A DNA stretch of 64,000 nt, taken from Opeltia flavorubescens (lineage: Eukaryota > Ascomycota > Lecanoromycetes > Teloschistales > Teloschistaceae). Made by a program: the position numbers and the translations under genes. This document shows, piece by piece, positions 13,064-24,565 of this stretch. Within the stretch, counting starts at the first letter, position 1; every line of letters begins with the position of its first letter. Where the stretch lies: NCBI GenBank assembly GCA_000442125.1, contig KE546979.1, forward strand, positions 1,054,001-1,118,000. The letters run 5' to 3'. Below the pieces are notes generated by a model. It did no database searches. It saw only the letters and a list, made by a program, of their open reading frames with translations, and had not been told where the DNA came from.

Positions 13064-14524
13064 ATGGCTTTACCTTATCCTGAAGGTGAAGTCCTTTTCA
13101 GGAGATCGGCTCTTTGGCATCAAAGTGGATTCAACGCAGGCGATGCATCCTTGTTCTACTCACATGCCCTCGTCGAGACCGTCTGGAATATAGCCTTCGT
13201 TCAAGGCCGGAGTGTCGATACAAGGGAGTGGTCACACCCTCGATCTCCAATGAACGTGGTGAAGGGCCAATTGTGGGCAACCCATTTCGGATTTTTCAGT
13301 TATCAGAGGGTCAGCTTCGGCCCCAACAAAAATGGACGCGGCATCACTCGGCGTGTTGCACTCGGATGCAACAATAATGGCAATGAGGCGCGCGACTTCG
13401 ACTCGGGAGGCCCTCATAAAGTATGTATAATGCCCCTTCAACTGGGAAACGAACCATACATGTTCATGGATTGCACTGCCCCTATTCGAGCCGTCTACTT
13501 CCCGTTGGCACATGTTTGCTCCGAAGCCTTCCCGGACATATGCTCCTATATTATGGTAGACTTCCGTCTCCGGGAAACCATCAACTTTTACTCGCCCGTA
13601 GGTATGTGGAATGATCGGTATTTAGCCTGGCTCTCCGACAGGGAGGGCTTGGGAAGAGAACATTGGCAACGTTCTCTAGTATTTGACCTCCAAGGCATAT
13701 ATCACTACCTGTCTCTACCCCGTCAGCTACGTCATCCGGATCAGGGGCTCTACAGTGCCAAGAACAGAGACGACATCCTCATCTCGCTATGTTTGGCCTC
13801 GGCGGTCACACCGACAGCAGGAGTGTCCGAGGAACTCATGAAACAGCGCGAGCGAAAGGTTGAATTCAATCGGGAGATGGACCTTGCTCGAGTAGTTTCG
13901 GCCAATCTTGGAGTGGACCTTGTCTGGGCGCCTTACGAGTACAGCAGCTTCCTGTTCAATCTTTTCACATCGCTTGCCGAACTAGCACTAGGGTTTATCC
14001 CTGTGGTAGGCCCTCTACTATCACTTGGCTTCTCTATCACAATCACTGCAATCACGGATCCTGATTTTTTCAAAGCTGACAATCTCCGGGGCCTCCATTT
14101 GGATTTTCTTGAGGCGATCATGGACTCGGGTACGAGGTCTAAGAAGTACATGACGCCAGGATTCAGCTTCGCGCCTGGTGGGGAGCGTTCGGTGGATTCC
14201 GAAGTGTACAAAACCTTGATCAGCTCAATGAAGGAGAAGGTGGAGCGGGAAGGTTTCAAACCGTCCCCGGCCTTTTCTGCTCGTTTACAGGGCTTGGATG
14301 ATCGCGCAGGGCACGAGCCAGGTTTCCGAAGGCAACCGTTGCCAATAACTGAGGGCGAAAATTCAGCAATGACCGGAGAGCAAGAGGATGGCGTTCATGG
14401 CCAAGAAGTGTCCCAAGTCGTTCTCCACAAATCTCCACAGCTTGCGTACGGAAAGGGATCGGTTAAAGTCGATGTTACATGTGAGTCTCGGAGAGTGAAG
14501 GAGTGCACTATCAGGTTTGATTGA
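13064..14524 (+). CDS. Uncharacterised 486-aa protein with a hydrophobic segment
   Basis: A single intronless frame of 486 codons. I do not recognise the family. The first ~290 residues are soluble-looking and rich in aromatic residues. Residues ~295-331 form a strongly hydrophobic segment containing the Gly/Pro-rich core GFIPVVGPLLSLGFS, which could be one long or two short membrane-interacting helices. The last ~80 residues are polar and probably disordered (Gln, Glu, Gly, Ser). There is no N-terminal signal peptide. The IPVVGPL-type helix also occurs in various membrane-inserting proteins, but that resemblance is too short to assign function. Codon use and the lack of stops over 1.46 kb support a real gene. 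Neighbours give no functional hint. Confidence 0.7.
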   Translation: MALPYPEGEVLFRRSALWHQSGFNAGDASLFYSHALVETVWNIAFVQGRSVDTREWSHPRSPMNVVKGQLWATHFGFFSYQRVSFGPNKNGRGITRRVALGCNNNGNEARDFDSGGPHKVCIMPLQLGNEPYMFMDCTAPIRAVYFPLAHVCSEAFPDICSYIMVDFRLRETINFYSPVGMWNDRYLAWLSDREGLGREHWQRSLVFDLQGIYHYLSLPRQLRHPDQGLYSAKNRDDILISLCLASAVTPTAGVSEELMKQRERKVEFNREMDLARVVSANLGVDLVWAPYEYSSFLFNLFTSLAELALGFIPVVGPLLSLGFSITITAITDPDFFKADNLRGLHLDFLEAIMDSGTRSKKYMTPGFSFAPGGERSVDSEVYKTLISSMKEKVEREGFKPSPAFSARLQGLDDRAGHEPGFRRQPLPITEGENSAMTGEQEDGVHGQEVSQVVLHKSPQLAYGKGSVKVDVTCESRRVKECTIRFD

Positions 14525-15374
14525 CGACGGGTACCCATGAATCCGAACGAAGTAGGGATGTCGCTAGCAGGGTTTTCGCTTAATACATTTGAGCCGTTAC
14601 TGTCACACATAATGTTTAATATATCCTACATTCCTCGACACACCTATGCTACTGTTGCCCATCTGGCCACTCACTCTTCCTGACCTTTCACAACACTTGG
14701 CACGGATTGTAAGATTGCAACAAGAAGCAATATACACATCAGAATACTTCTATGTCCTACAATAGGCTTGCTGACTTTCCCGAAGAGAAGATGATTTCCT
14801 CATTGCACCGATCAGAGAGAGAGTCGAGTGGAAGAGAATGTTATTCCCCGATCACGGAAAACCAGTCGAAAACCCCTTCTACTAACGTAGAAGCCGCGTC
14901 GGGAAACTGACAGTCAGTAGTGGATTTGGGTTGAAATCAACGGACACCCTAGGCACGCTTAGTTTGTGGTAAATCGTGGCGCCAGCTGGTGCCAGAATGC
15001 ACAAACTTTGTAGTAAGTCTAACTTTTGGTCTGCCGGCCGCAAGAGTCATCTATTTTAAAACGCTGCCAAAAATCTTGATATCATCGCGGTCGGTGACCT
15101 TCAATCACGCTCGTTTTCGAAGACCTTGGCTTGTGACACGCCCGACTACTGTCTGCTACGCCTCGGATTGGTCTGAAATCCGTTAACTAGAAGACGGAGG
15201 ACGCTGTGTCTAGTCACGGCGAAAGGCATCATGATTTCATCTTATTGAGAGAAGTAACATTATATTAAGTTAATTGCAAATTTTTGAGTCGCTTTTCTCT
15301 GCCGGCATACGCGGACGCAAACATGCTACAAGACGAATGTAAAAGTCAACGCTCAATTTGCTCTTAGGTCTCAT
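14525..15374. other. Intergenic, nothing recognised
   Basis: Only short unconvincing frames (for example 14989-15186). No tRNA, repeat or conserved motif seen. Confidence 0.5.
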
Positions 15375-17619
15375 GTGATTGAAAGGACTATGTTAGACAT
15401 TGCATCATTCATTTTAGCAATAGCTGGAGGCGTCGACGCTTTTACAAGAACAGCTTTCGCCATCAGGCGGCTTGTCGACGAGTGGAAAGAGGCTCCTGCG
15501 CGGGTCTATTCCCTTTCCCATGAGACCCGACAATTCGAAGAGATTGCAAAGAAGTTGAGATAGTTCTCTTCTAGCTTAGAGGGTTGTCCCGAGAATGAGA
15601 TTTATGTTACAGCCATCAACAATTTGATCAGGAGAGCCTAGCCGCGATGGGCTGAACTTCAGAAGATTATTCCGTCTCTCACCGGGCGGACTGGACAGAC
15701 TCGCAGACAGAAGTGGATGAGAGTCGCAAACAAGGTCACTTCCCTTCGAGAGAGGCTGCGAAGCCTGCGGGTAGCTACCATCGAGGTCCTAAGCATTCCT
15801 ACCGCGTAAGTTCAGCCACCACTTTCTGACTCTGACCTTATTTCGCTCCTTGGATGCAGATCCCAAAGCATACGCATTGAAGTTTCTATTGCGAATTATC
15901 AGTAAAATCAGCGAGTCGGTATTTTTCTGATATTATCTCAAAACTCGAAGCGTCCAAGCCGGCGGATGACCGGTCCATTACGCAAAGCCTCTCTCCGGTT
16001 AGTATATCGCCAGATAAAAACGATGAAATCAGTGAAACACCCCGTGAGAACGTTCCATCTCAAGTAACCCAAGGAATGTGGGCGACTATACAACGTCTTC
16101 ATGGCCCAAGCAATACTTGTGGCTTCAGCTGTCGGTGCAGATGCCATACCGGCAAAAAATGCGGTCAGCTTCGCGTCGCTCCTTTCGATAGCATCCCTGG
16201 ATCAGTATCATTGATCTTCTCTGGGTAGAAGCTGATGGGACCCCAATGTGATGTTATTACTTGTCATAAAGCGCGTTTCAAATTGTTTCAAGTGTCCTAT
16301 GCGGTACCCTTCAGTCCGTGGGATATATCAATTGTCGCTTCTTTCAGTTCCGTCGACGGCAAACCCACTATTGGTATTTCCCTAGGACCGATCATCAATG
16401 AGCTGAACGAATACGACAAAATGGGCATCATTAGTATTGTCAGGGGTGGGAATATTCCAGAGTTGAAATTGATGCTCCAACGCGTCTCTGGTGCAGTGCT
16501 GGACGTATCACACCGCCAGGGTTTCTCTGCACTTCACTATGCATTCCAGTATGCTTCTGTTGACACGATCAAAGTACTTCTTGCCGCCGGTGCTGACCCA
16601 TTCTACGAGGACTATCAGGGTGCACCTGCCATATACGAAGGGTTCCTAAGGATGTTACAACGGCCAGATGACGAAAGAAAGTTGAAAGACTCTTTACCCA
16701 TATCACTCTTCTTTGATGACTATGGTTTCTCACATCTACATCGTGTCGTCCTAGGCGCTCGGCCCTTAGGGCTTCAGGCTGAGCTAGGCAGTGGTATGCA
16801 TAGCGCGGATATCAATTGGTGAGATGACTCTACTTCACTGGGCTGCCCTCAAGGGCGACGACAAGGCTGCAGCTATGCTTCTCGCGGCTGGGACCGACGT
16901 TGACGTAGCCGACAGCAAAGGAAAGACAGCTCTCCACAAAGCGTGTCTTATTGGCTCAGCAGCTACAGTTAAACATTTGATAGAATTTGGTGCCAACGTC
17001 GATGTAGGCGACCAGTACGGCTATCGTCCGATACATTTCGCTGTCCACTATAACGATGGCGGGACGCTCATGTCTATGCTCGTATCTCACGGTGCAGTCA
17101 TCGACGATGTTCGTAACGTTTTCAGCAGGACACCGTTAATCAGAGCAGTACCTTTCAACACCGCTCGCAGCTGCAAGTTTTTATTAGAACACGGTGCGAA
17201 TGTTGATATACCAGATCGACAAGGGGATACACCGCTTTTTGAAGCGGCGACGAGACGTCCATGACTGTCTCGAGCTTCTTTTAACTTGGGACGCCAACCA
17301 TCTTCATGTCAAAACCCATCAGCAGACACTGCTGCACGTAGCGGCAACAAGGGGAGAAAAGCGTCCTTATTTATGATATATTGGCGAATGCCAAATTAAA
17401 GGGTCTTGATGTAAATGTCAAGGACAGCATGTCCATGACGGCCAGAAGTATCTTTGCAACTAGATCTGGCGTATCCGATGAAACCAACACGGCATTTCAA
17501 AATCTGATGGCAAAGCTTGGCGCCAGTCACTGATGACGGACCAGAAGCAAACGGGGTATGAAAGTGATAGTGACAGAGAAGAATTGGCATTTTTTGATGC
17601 CATGGAATCTATAGGCTGA
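15375..17619 (+). pseudogene. Ankyrin-repeat protein with HeLo-like N-terminal domain, disrupted
   Basis: Protein similarity runs through the whole interval but no single frame does. The start (MLDIASFILAIAGG) is the hydrophobic helix that opens fungal HeLo-like/STAND N-terminal domains. An intron at about 15809-15860 fits. A Cys cluster (CGFSCRCRCH, about 16110) and the CDVITCHKA segment are typical of a common fungal ankyrin family. Ankyrin repeats (LLAAGADPF, MTLLHWAALKG, LLEHGANVD) follow to an acidic C-terminus near 17619. In-frame TAG codons occur at 15561, 15639 and 16226, with frame changes near 16822, 17255 and 17365. The TAGs fit C-to-T change at CpA on either strand, the RIP preference. 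If expressed, only short fragments would result. The family is thought to act in self/non-self recognition or signalling. Confidence 0.75.
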
Positions 17620-18067
17620 TTAGCAGAGTTTCAATTCTTCCTGCTATGTTGCAATAACAAGATATTCTCTGGAAGGGCTCTCGATGCAATAATCCATTAC
17701 CCCAATACTGTTAGTGTGAGAGAAATCTCATCATTCCAGGCGCTTACCTTTGCTTCTGATAACGATGTATATCTGTGGGATCCTTTTCCCCCGTATCATC
17801 GTTTGGCTTTGAATTGGAAATGCTCTTGTCATCCTCTACCGCTATCAACGTCCTTATTCCGAAGCTTCAACTAGAATCGTGATATCGGAATTTCATGAGC
17901 TATTTACTTCAAAGATGTAGAAAAGCTAGAATTTTACAGTGTCAATATAATTTGCAATACTCTTCTCAATATCAGAATTCATTCGGCTGAATAGCTCTCA
18001 ATGCAAAACTTCGCTTTCAACAAGATAGTGTAGGTTTCTGGATCGATTCGATTTATAGAAATTCGGC
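17620..18067. other. Intergenic, nothing recognised
   Basis: The space between the ankyrin pseudogene and the convergent 3' end of the amidase gene. No frame or motif of note. Confidence 0.5.
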
Positions 18068-19931
18068 TCAATCGGTAAAGGGCAGGCCAATTCTCTCAAT
18101 CATATACTCCAAAATCCCTATTATCTTCTCGTCATCCATTCTTCGACCTACTATCTGCAAAGACACCGGCATTCCGGTGAAGGTATCAGGATCCCCTTCA
18201 CACGAGTTAGCAGCCGCCATGAATATCAAAACGCATCGGATGGATCGATCTCCTTACAAAGCTTCCAATTCTCCTTATCCAAGTCTCCAAAGAATTTACT
18301 CCTCCTTTGCTCTGATGATGAATCCACTCCCTTTTCTACTTTGCAAACGGGAAAACTTAGAGCTGGGTAGTCTAGCAGATTCCACTGACTGGTATATGAC
18401 CAGTACTTAGCGGTGTTATGTCTTGTCGCCACACTGGGTCCAACAGGACAGATGATTGCGTCTACCATCCCGCCTAGTTCTCCCGTCTCCTCGTCTTTGG
18501 TAGTGGCTGTATCGTTCCAGACTTTAGCATACTCACTCCTGTAAGCTTCTCTCTCTTCGAGCCAATACCACAGCTCTTTCATCTTCAATCGTTTCACGCA
18601 CGGATTCTCTTTGATAATCCATTCCGTGAGCGGCCGCCACGGCTCGCCGGATTGGGCCATTATGGCTGCGTCCTCCGCGCCACCGTCGGTGAAGTAGAGG
18701 CTGGAAATGATGGCCCATGCTTCGTCGTGGAGATGTGGTTTCCAATCTACAACGGTGATATTGTCTACGGTGGCAAGTCTGGCAGCCATGATGTTCAAAG
18801 CCCGGGTGATGGGAGGATGAGGCTGAACGACCTCGTCATTCCACATAATAGCAATCTTGAGCGGTTGCTGTGGCGATATATGGTAGGAGTCGTTCCATGA
18901 CGTTGGGATCAATGCGGGCTCGTGAAGCCATGGTTTTGCAGAGAGGATGGTCTTCATGAAAAGCTTGATGCCTTCAAGACTTGTGCTGAGGGGGCCAATG
19001 ACCGTTGCTATAGGGTCTGCGCCAGGGGCTGTGCTAGACCAGCCGTCGGTTGGTGTGCGGAATGCGGTAGGCTTGAGCCCATATATTCCATTGCAAGCCG
19101 CGGGATTTCGGATACTCCCTATAGAATTAATGAGCTCTGCACCTTCTGGTTCTACAGATATAACAATTTACCGCCAATATCCGTCCCAATACCCAGACAA
19201 CTTCCCCTCGCTCCCACCAACGCCCCCTCCCCTCCCGACGACCCACCCGCAGAAAGGTCCGTATTGTAAGGATTAACAGTCACCCCATACAAATTACTAT
19301 CCGTCTCGAGATGCATTAACGTCTGTGGCTGCGTCGTCCTCGCATGGAAGACTGCTCCCGCACGGGATAGAATCTGTAGCACACGAGCGTCTTCTGGCGC
19401 TGTCTTACCCCACCAAGCAACATACCCAGCATTCAAGCCCAGGCCTTTCATACCAATATGCTCTTTAACACTGATGGGTAGACCGTGGAGAGGTCCGAGG
19501 GGTTTCCCATTTTGCTTGAGGTAGTTGTCTAGGAAGGCTGCACGGGATAGGGCTTTTTCTGGTAGTAACTCGGTCACGCAATTCGTCTAGTCAGGGAAAT
19601 AAGTTCTAAATGAATATTTTTGAGTCGAGGGAAGAAGGTGTTACCGGAGACGTACCAATTTTTGGGCCAAAGCCGCTCGTCGTAGAAAAGCATTAGTGAC
19701 GGCCACTACAGTGAGCTTACCGGTTCTTAAATGGTCTAGTAGCTCCTGTGCTGGTAGCTCGGTGATCTGTACCTCGTGGGAGGATAAACGCGCTCGTAGA
19801 GTATCGAATATGTTTTTGGGGATCTCTGCTGGGGTGTCAACTTGGGGATGGATTTTGTCGAGAGTTGCGTCTCGGTATTCTTGAGCTTCTTTGGCAATAG
19901 CTTGCCACGGCCGATGTTCTTTTTTCACCAT
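18068..19931 (-). CDS. Amidase (amidase-signature family)
   Basis: Four exons on the minus strand keep phase: 19656-19931, 19172-19586, 18258-19118 and 18068-18195, giving 559 aa, the usual size for fungal acetamidase/fatty-amide-hydrolase-like enzymes. The Ser-Ser-Lys triad is complete: Lys133 in PISVKEHIG, cis-Ser208 in GGSSGGEGAL and nucleophile Ser232 in TDIGGSIR. The Ser232 codon directly follows the codon split by intron 2 (19119-19171). The last intron (18196-18257) has the branch site GCTAAC and joins NWKL to WDPDTF, restoring the family C-terminus (MPVSLQIVGRR). It hydrolyses an amide to a carboxylate plus ammonia or an amine; the substrate is unknown. There is no signal peptide, so it is probably cytosolic or peroxisomal. 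Confidence 0.93.
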
Positions 19932-20897
19932 GATGAATACAGACGCTTATATTCACTTTGTCATTTCGGGGTGATAAATATCCTTCTCTCAAGTGCCCGC
20001 TAGTAACACCAGTCAAAAGTCAAAATATAACGGGAATTAATTGGAGCAAATATTTCNGTTAAATCATCATGAATATCACCAAATTCCAATTTTGGCAAAC
20101 AGGGGACGTGTCAGAAAGAGGTAAAAGGATAGATTGCACCATACCAATGCCGAAAGGATTCGAACCCAAAGACGAATATAGTACGTAACTAGCTCAAGTT
20201 GCCTGCTTGTGGAAAGATAGCTGGAGCCTAAATCCGAGAGTCATGCACTAATATCGAAAAACGACGTGACGCCCGTCAATGAGGACAAAGAAGAGCAAGC
20301 CGTGCGAGATGAGTCATACGGCGGCGCTCATGTTGCAGAGTATCGCGAGGCATCCCGTCAAGGCAAAGAAAGGAAATCCTGAAGGAGGTGATTTCTTCAT
20401 CAAGGAAGGTGATTACAAATAATCTGGAAGAGATGGTATGTGGTGAGAAAAATTAATGATATACCGTGGAGTTGGGGGCAAATTATGGGAGGGTTTGATG
20501 CTGGGTCATTAACAATAGCTAGCTATACGGAGATCTAGACCAGTACTCTGTGGCAGATTTCGTTGCTTTCAGCGTCTTGGGAAGGATAGTACGTGGCTGT
20601 TAGTAAAGCACCGTGAAATGGTGTGGATCTAGTGGGAGAGCTCTTGAATTACCGTATCTAGAATATTGATTTAAATCAAGAATTTCAACTACTTTCACGT
20701 TGTTTCAAGCAATACACTATTTAAAATTTCCTCCTTTACCCAGCCAGATTTCCAAAATCGCACATCGTCCGGTAAAGCGTTTTGTCACCGTTGTCTTAGA
20801 AAAGTAAGCTCCTGTAAGGGACAGTAGAGCAAAATGGCAGTGACAGCTGGCAAGCCATCACTTCTTGAATGACTAAAGGAGATCATCGCTCCGTGAA
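19932..20897. other. Intergenic between amidase and GDPD gene
   Basis: Contains one small possible gene at 20069-20382 (listed) and one undetermined base (N at 20057). Otherwise nothing recognised. Confidence 0.5.
20069..20382 (+). CDS. Possible small two-exon gene, unknown
   Basis: The frame from ATG 20069 reads MNITKFQFWQTGDVSERGK and continues to a donor GTACGT at 20181. An acceptor at 20290 keeps phase and leads to a polar tail ending EASRQGKERKS at a TGA (20380-20382), 68 aa in all. The intron would be 110 bp, longer than most here, and the frame just upstream of exon 2 is also open, so the splice is uncertain. I do not recognise the product. It could be a fragment of a larger lost gene. 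Confidence 0.25.
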
Positions 20898-23800
20898 TTA
20901 AGTTTTGAATAGGCAGTTATGGTCTACCTTCAGGTCGCGTATAGTTTGCGAGATAAGCTTGACATTGTTCACTATGATGGCATCAAGTCCAGCCTCAGCT
21001 TGGATCTTTATGCTTAGGTCAGTGGTCCAGGATCCGCCAAGAGGAGGTAGGTCAACTTACCTCAGCATTTTTCGGTTCATCGTTCAGCTCCCCCCAAGAA
21101 ATGCACAGTAAATCGTGGTCTTTGACATGCCTTACCAAGAACGGACTCGCAATTAAGGGCTGTGATCGAGCAATGATACCAGGCAGTCCCCAGGCGCGCG
21201 CAAAATGAAGGGCGTCTTGCAAACTGTCTGCACGCGCATCTGCAGAGGGTATGTGCCCAGACTCCGTGAGAAAAAGCACAGGATAGGTGTTTTGTTTCAG
21301 GGCGAATAAGATGCATATCTCTGGACTGAACGAGGAGAAAAACAACTTTCTTTTCCCAGCCAATCGTAATACCACGCTTAGGATGGTATCGACGACGTAA
21401 TTTGCTTCGAGTGCGTATTGATCCATATGCCAGTCATGCGCCTCGAACAACATTGGGTATTCTTTGCAAGGTCAACAGCAGGCTAATTTCAAAGTAGAGG
21501 AGGGCCTTACTGATTTCGACGTCAAAGCTCATATCCTCTGGTAGCTTGTGGAAAAGATCTTCTAGTCTGAGAAAAGAGGCACGGATATACTCACTCCTGA
21601 TGTTACCTTTGTACGACTCAAATCCTCTACTCTCGTTCAATTTGAATTCAAAGGTGTGCTTCATGCGATTGATGAGATCTTGAGCTCTACCTTGTTCGAA
21701 GCCAATCAGCGAATGAGAGCGTTGCTTTAGGCCCTGAGCTGCAGCGTTGCCATTGCGTTCCAAATATTTTTTCTCGGCCGCTGACAACGTGTCCATCGGT
21801 TTCGACTGATCTTCATCGACGTACATGAACTATGTAGATCATTACACATGAAGATGCTGGAACAATTGGTGCGAAGCTTACCTGTTCAAGACTAACCGTA
21901 TGCAGAGGAGCATCTATTCCGGTCTCACTCATCAGAAAGTCATGGTAAATGATCGGCGCGCCATCTTTGGTGATTTGTACATCTTGAAAATTTAGTAGGA
22001 TTCCCGTCGAATCAATGCTCGATAGCGAAATTACCGAACTGTGAAACATTAGCTTCGGCTTTGCTTCACGTACGGCGCTCTTACCTCAATATACGATGCA
22101 CCAAAATCTTTTGCACTTTGAAACGACTAAAGCAATTATTACCCTTTCACTTTCTCCAGATGAATTGGATTTATTTACATCCAGTGTATTTTCCCCGATC
22201 TGCAGTCGTCTGCGGCTCGGATCATTCTGACCGGTACCTACGAATAGTCAATCTCAGTGGGCCATGAGAGTAGGTTTATTCCCTTTACCTCTGTGTCCGA
22301 TAACGATGGGCTTTTCATAATCAGCAAGGTGAAGTTTCTGCTTTGGAATATTATTGGTCAAAGGTCCACGAAAGGGTGCTACAATAAGGAAATAGAAAGT
22401 CAGGCGGCCAAGATAAGTGAGAGATTTTGTCCCCACAACGGGAATGGTAAAATCCCTCTTCAGACTCTCCCGTTTCTCTCCGAATCCTTTCTTCAGCTCC
22501 TCTAGGAGCGCAGTCGCCCGTCCAATGTGCAGCCCCTTACCACGATTGTAGCCAGTGGCCTTGTAAACATCAATAGCCAAGATGAAAGTCTCTGGATTGC
22601 GCGATATGAATCTTAGGGGCTTATTGGCCATGTCTTCCATGATTGGCAGCTGAATCGTGTAACATGGCTGATTCTCCGTAAGGGAGCGGACTTCCAAGAC
22701 ATATTCTCCCTCGTCATCTGGGCGGAATACTCTCGGGAAAACCAGTGGACTCAAATCCATGGGTGGCACATGATTGTATGTGTCCAAAGCACCAAGATTA
22801 ACGAATATCTGAGCGGAATCAGATGGCGCATTGTTCTCCGTATATGGTGGAAAGCTAGAGCACCTCCATCCAGAAGTCGGCAGGATTGGAGATCTGTCGA
22901 TGCTAGATCTTGATTCTACCGCCATGAGATCCGAAACGATCATCTCCCATCCCTTGAACGCGGCGTGATCTTTCGCTGACCATCCACGAAAGTCCTTCAC
23001 AGATGGATCTGCTCCATTACTTAGTAGCATTGCTGTCGTTGGCCGATGACCTTGCCGACAGGCGACCATCAGCGGAGTCAAGCCACGGATCGCCTCCTGT
23101 GCATCGATGTCCAGATTCAATTGCCTCTGTTTATTCGCTTCTAAGATCGATATGACATGGTTTGTGTGCCCTGTCTGAACAGCAAGGAAAAGGGCTGTTT
23201 GGTCATTGTGACCTTTATATTCGACGTTGGCGCCAGCAGAGAGCAACAATTGGACGATCACTTGTGACTGACAGCACACCGCCAGCAAAAAGACGCCACC
23301 AAGCATTGAGTCATTGAGGTTATTTGCCAACTCTGCCATGTTCTTCCGTGATCCTCTGATTTCGTGTAAGAAAGCTTCTGTGATAGGACCATGACGATTG
23401 AGCACTGCTATCGTTAAGGGACAATGGCCAGCCTTATTTTCTCGGAGAGCCGCGCAGGATCTGTCACCCATCTGGTATAGCAAAGTTTTGCAAACTCGAA
23501 AGAAGCCATACTTGGCTGCATAGTGAAGTGCAAGGTTACCAACCGAATCTTCCTGCCAAAGCTCTTCCTGCAGCAAAGTTCCACAATGTTTGATGACGCG
23601 ACATAGCCGTAAAGTAGCTTCTTCAATATCTACGTCCAGGAGAGGCTCACTGTTGCGATTGCATGGTTTCTTTGACCTGTCATGAAGTCCAGTCGATTGG
23701 CGGCCTACCATGATCACGATCCGATATAAATGGATTCCTGCCCATGACTTCTGATCGTAAAAGCTCATAATAGTTTCAAAGCAAGCATCAGAGCCTTTGA

Positions 23801-24565
23801 GGATAGACATGTTGAGAATGAATGCCTTCCAGGCCTCGCCTCCAGCAGCGTCACTGAATGCTCGAGTAAGACGGGCAGGATCATTACAGTCTAGGCCTTG
23901 TAAGGCCGCGTGATACAGTCCAGAATCGACGGATTCTGGCTTTTGGATACATCTCAACAATGAACGTGGATATGACGTCGAGCGGTCTCGTACAAGAGCA
24001 GCCGAAACAACCTCAATCTGACAACCCAAACGTTCACAGTCGGTCAAGCATTGGCGCTGAACGACAACGTCAATCCTCGAGGTGAGATCTCGCTTCAATT
24101 CCGAGAAGATTCCTTGCGAAAATCCGACTACCTTATCAAGAATCTTGTGATAGTTGATGAATCCATACCACTGTAATTGCTTCAATGCACGTTCGCTCTC
24201 ATCGAGAGCCTGAAGTAGCTCGATCAGTTCGATTCGGTCCACGTTGTCAACACTTGACAGTTCATGGAACTCATATTGCTCATGTATCGCCTCCAAGTCA
24301 TGTTCGATGAGTTTGTACTGAGATTTGTAGAAATTGTTGACCTTTGCGATTTCTTCCGTGAGAACAGACAGGAAGTCTGTGACTCGACTTTAACAACAAT
24401 TGGACGTTTGGAATGATCCAGCCCACCTGATTCCCTTATGCCTTTCCTCGAAGTGTGCTCACTTTGCGCTGCGTTCTTGTAAACGCATTTCAATCGCTGG
24501 TAATCAATGTACCAAGGGATCCATTCGACTACTCGAAAGCGATGCAAATCCTGACCAAATCTCAT
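20898..24565 (-). CDS. GDE1: SPX-ankyrin-GDPD glycerophosphodiester phosphodiesterase (Gde1/Pho81-like)
   Basis: Nine exons: 24427-24565, 22289-24376, 22179-22237, 22085-22126, 22035-22038, 21882-21982, 21511-21829, 21061-21461 and 20898-21005. They keep phase and give 1086 aa. An SPX domain (MRFGQDL..., about residues 1-170) senses inositol pyrophosphates in this family. Ankyrin repeats (for example LLLSAGANVEYKG, LLSNGADPSV) span about 250-520. A C2-like/linker region follows. The GDPD barrel starts at VIGHRG (~739) and has IGENTLDSF, YIEFDVQITKDG and IIYHDF, holding the catalytic His/Glu/Asp set. It cleaves glycerophosphocholine-type substrates to glycerol-3-phosphate. Exon 5 would be only 4 nt (TTCG) and is needed to restore the family motif YIEFDVQ. 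Phosphate-responsive control is expected from the family. Confidence 0.9.

Noticed and set aside
20155-20172. tRNA T-arm-like word (GGATTCGAACCC)
   Set aside because: The stems do not pair, no acceptor or anticodon arm can be built around it, and the same bases read as part of a plausible coding exon.
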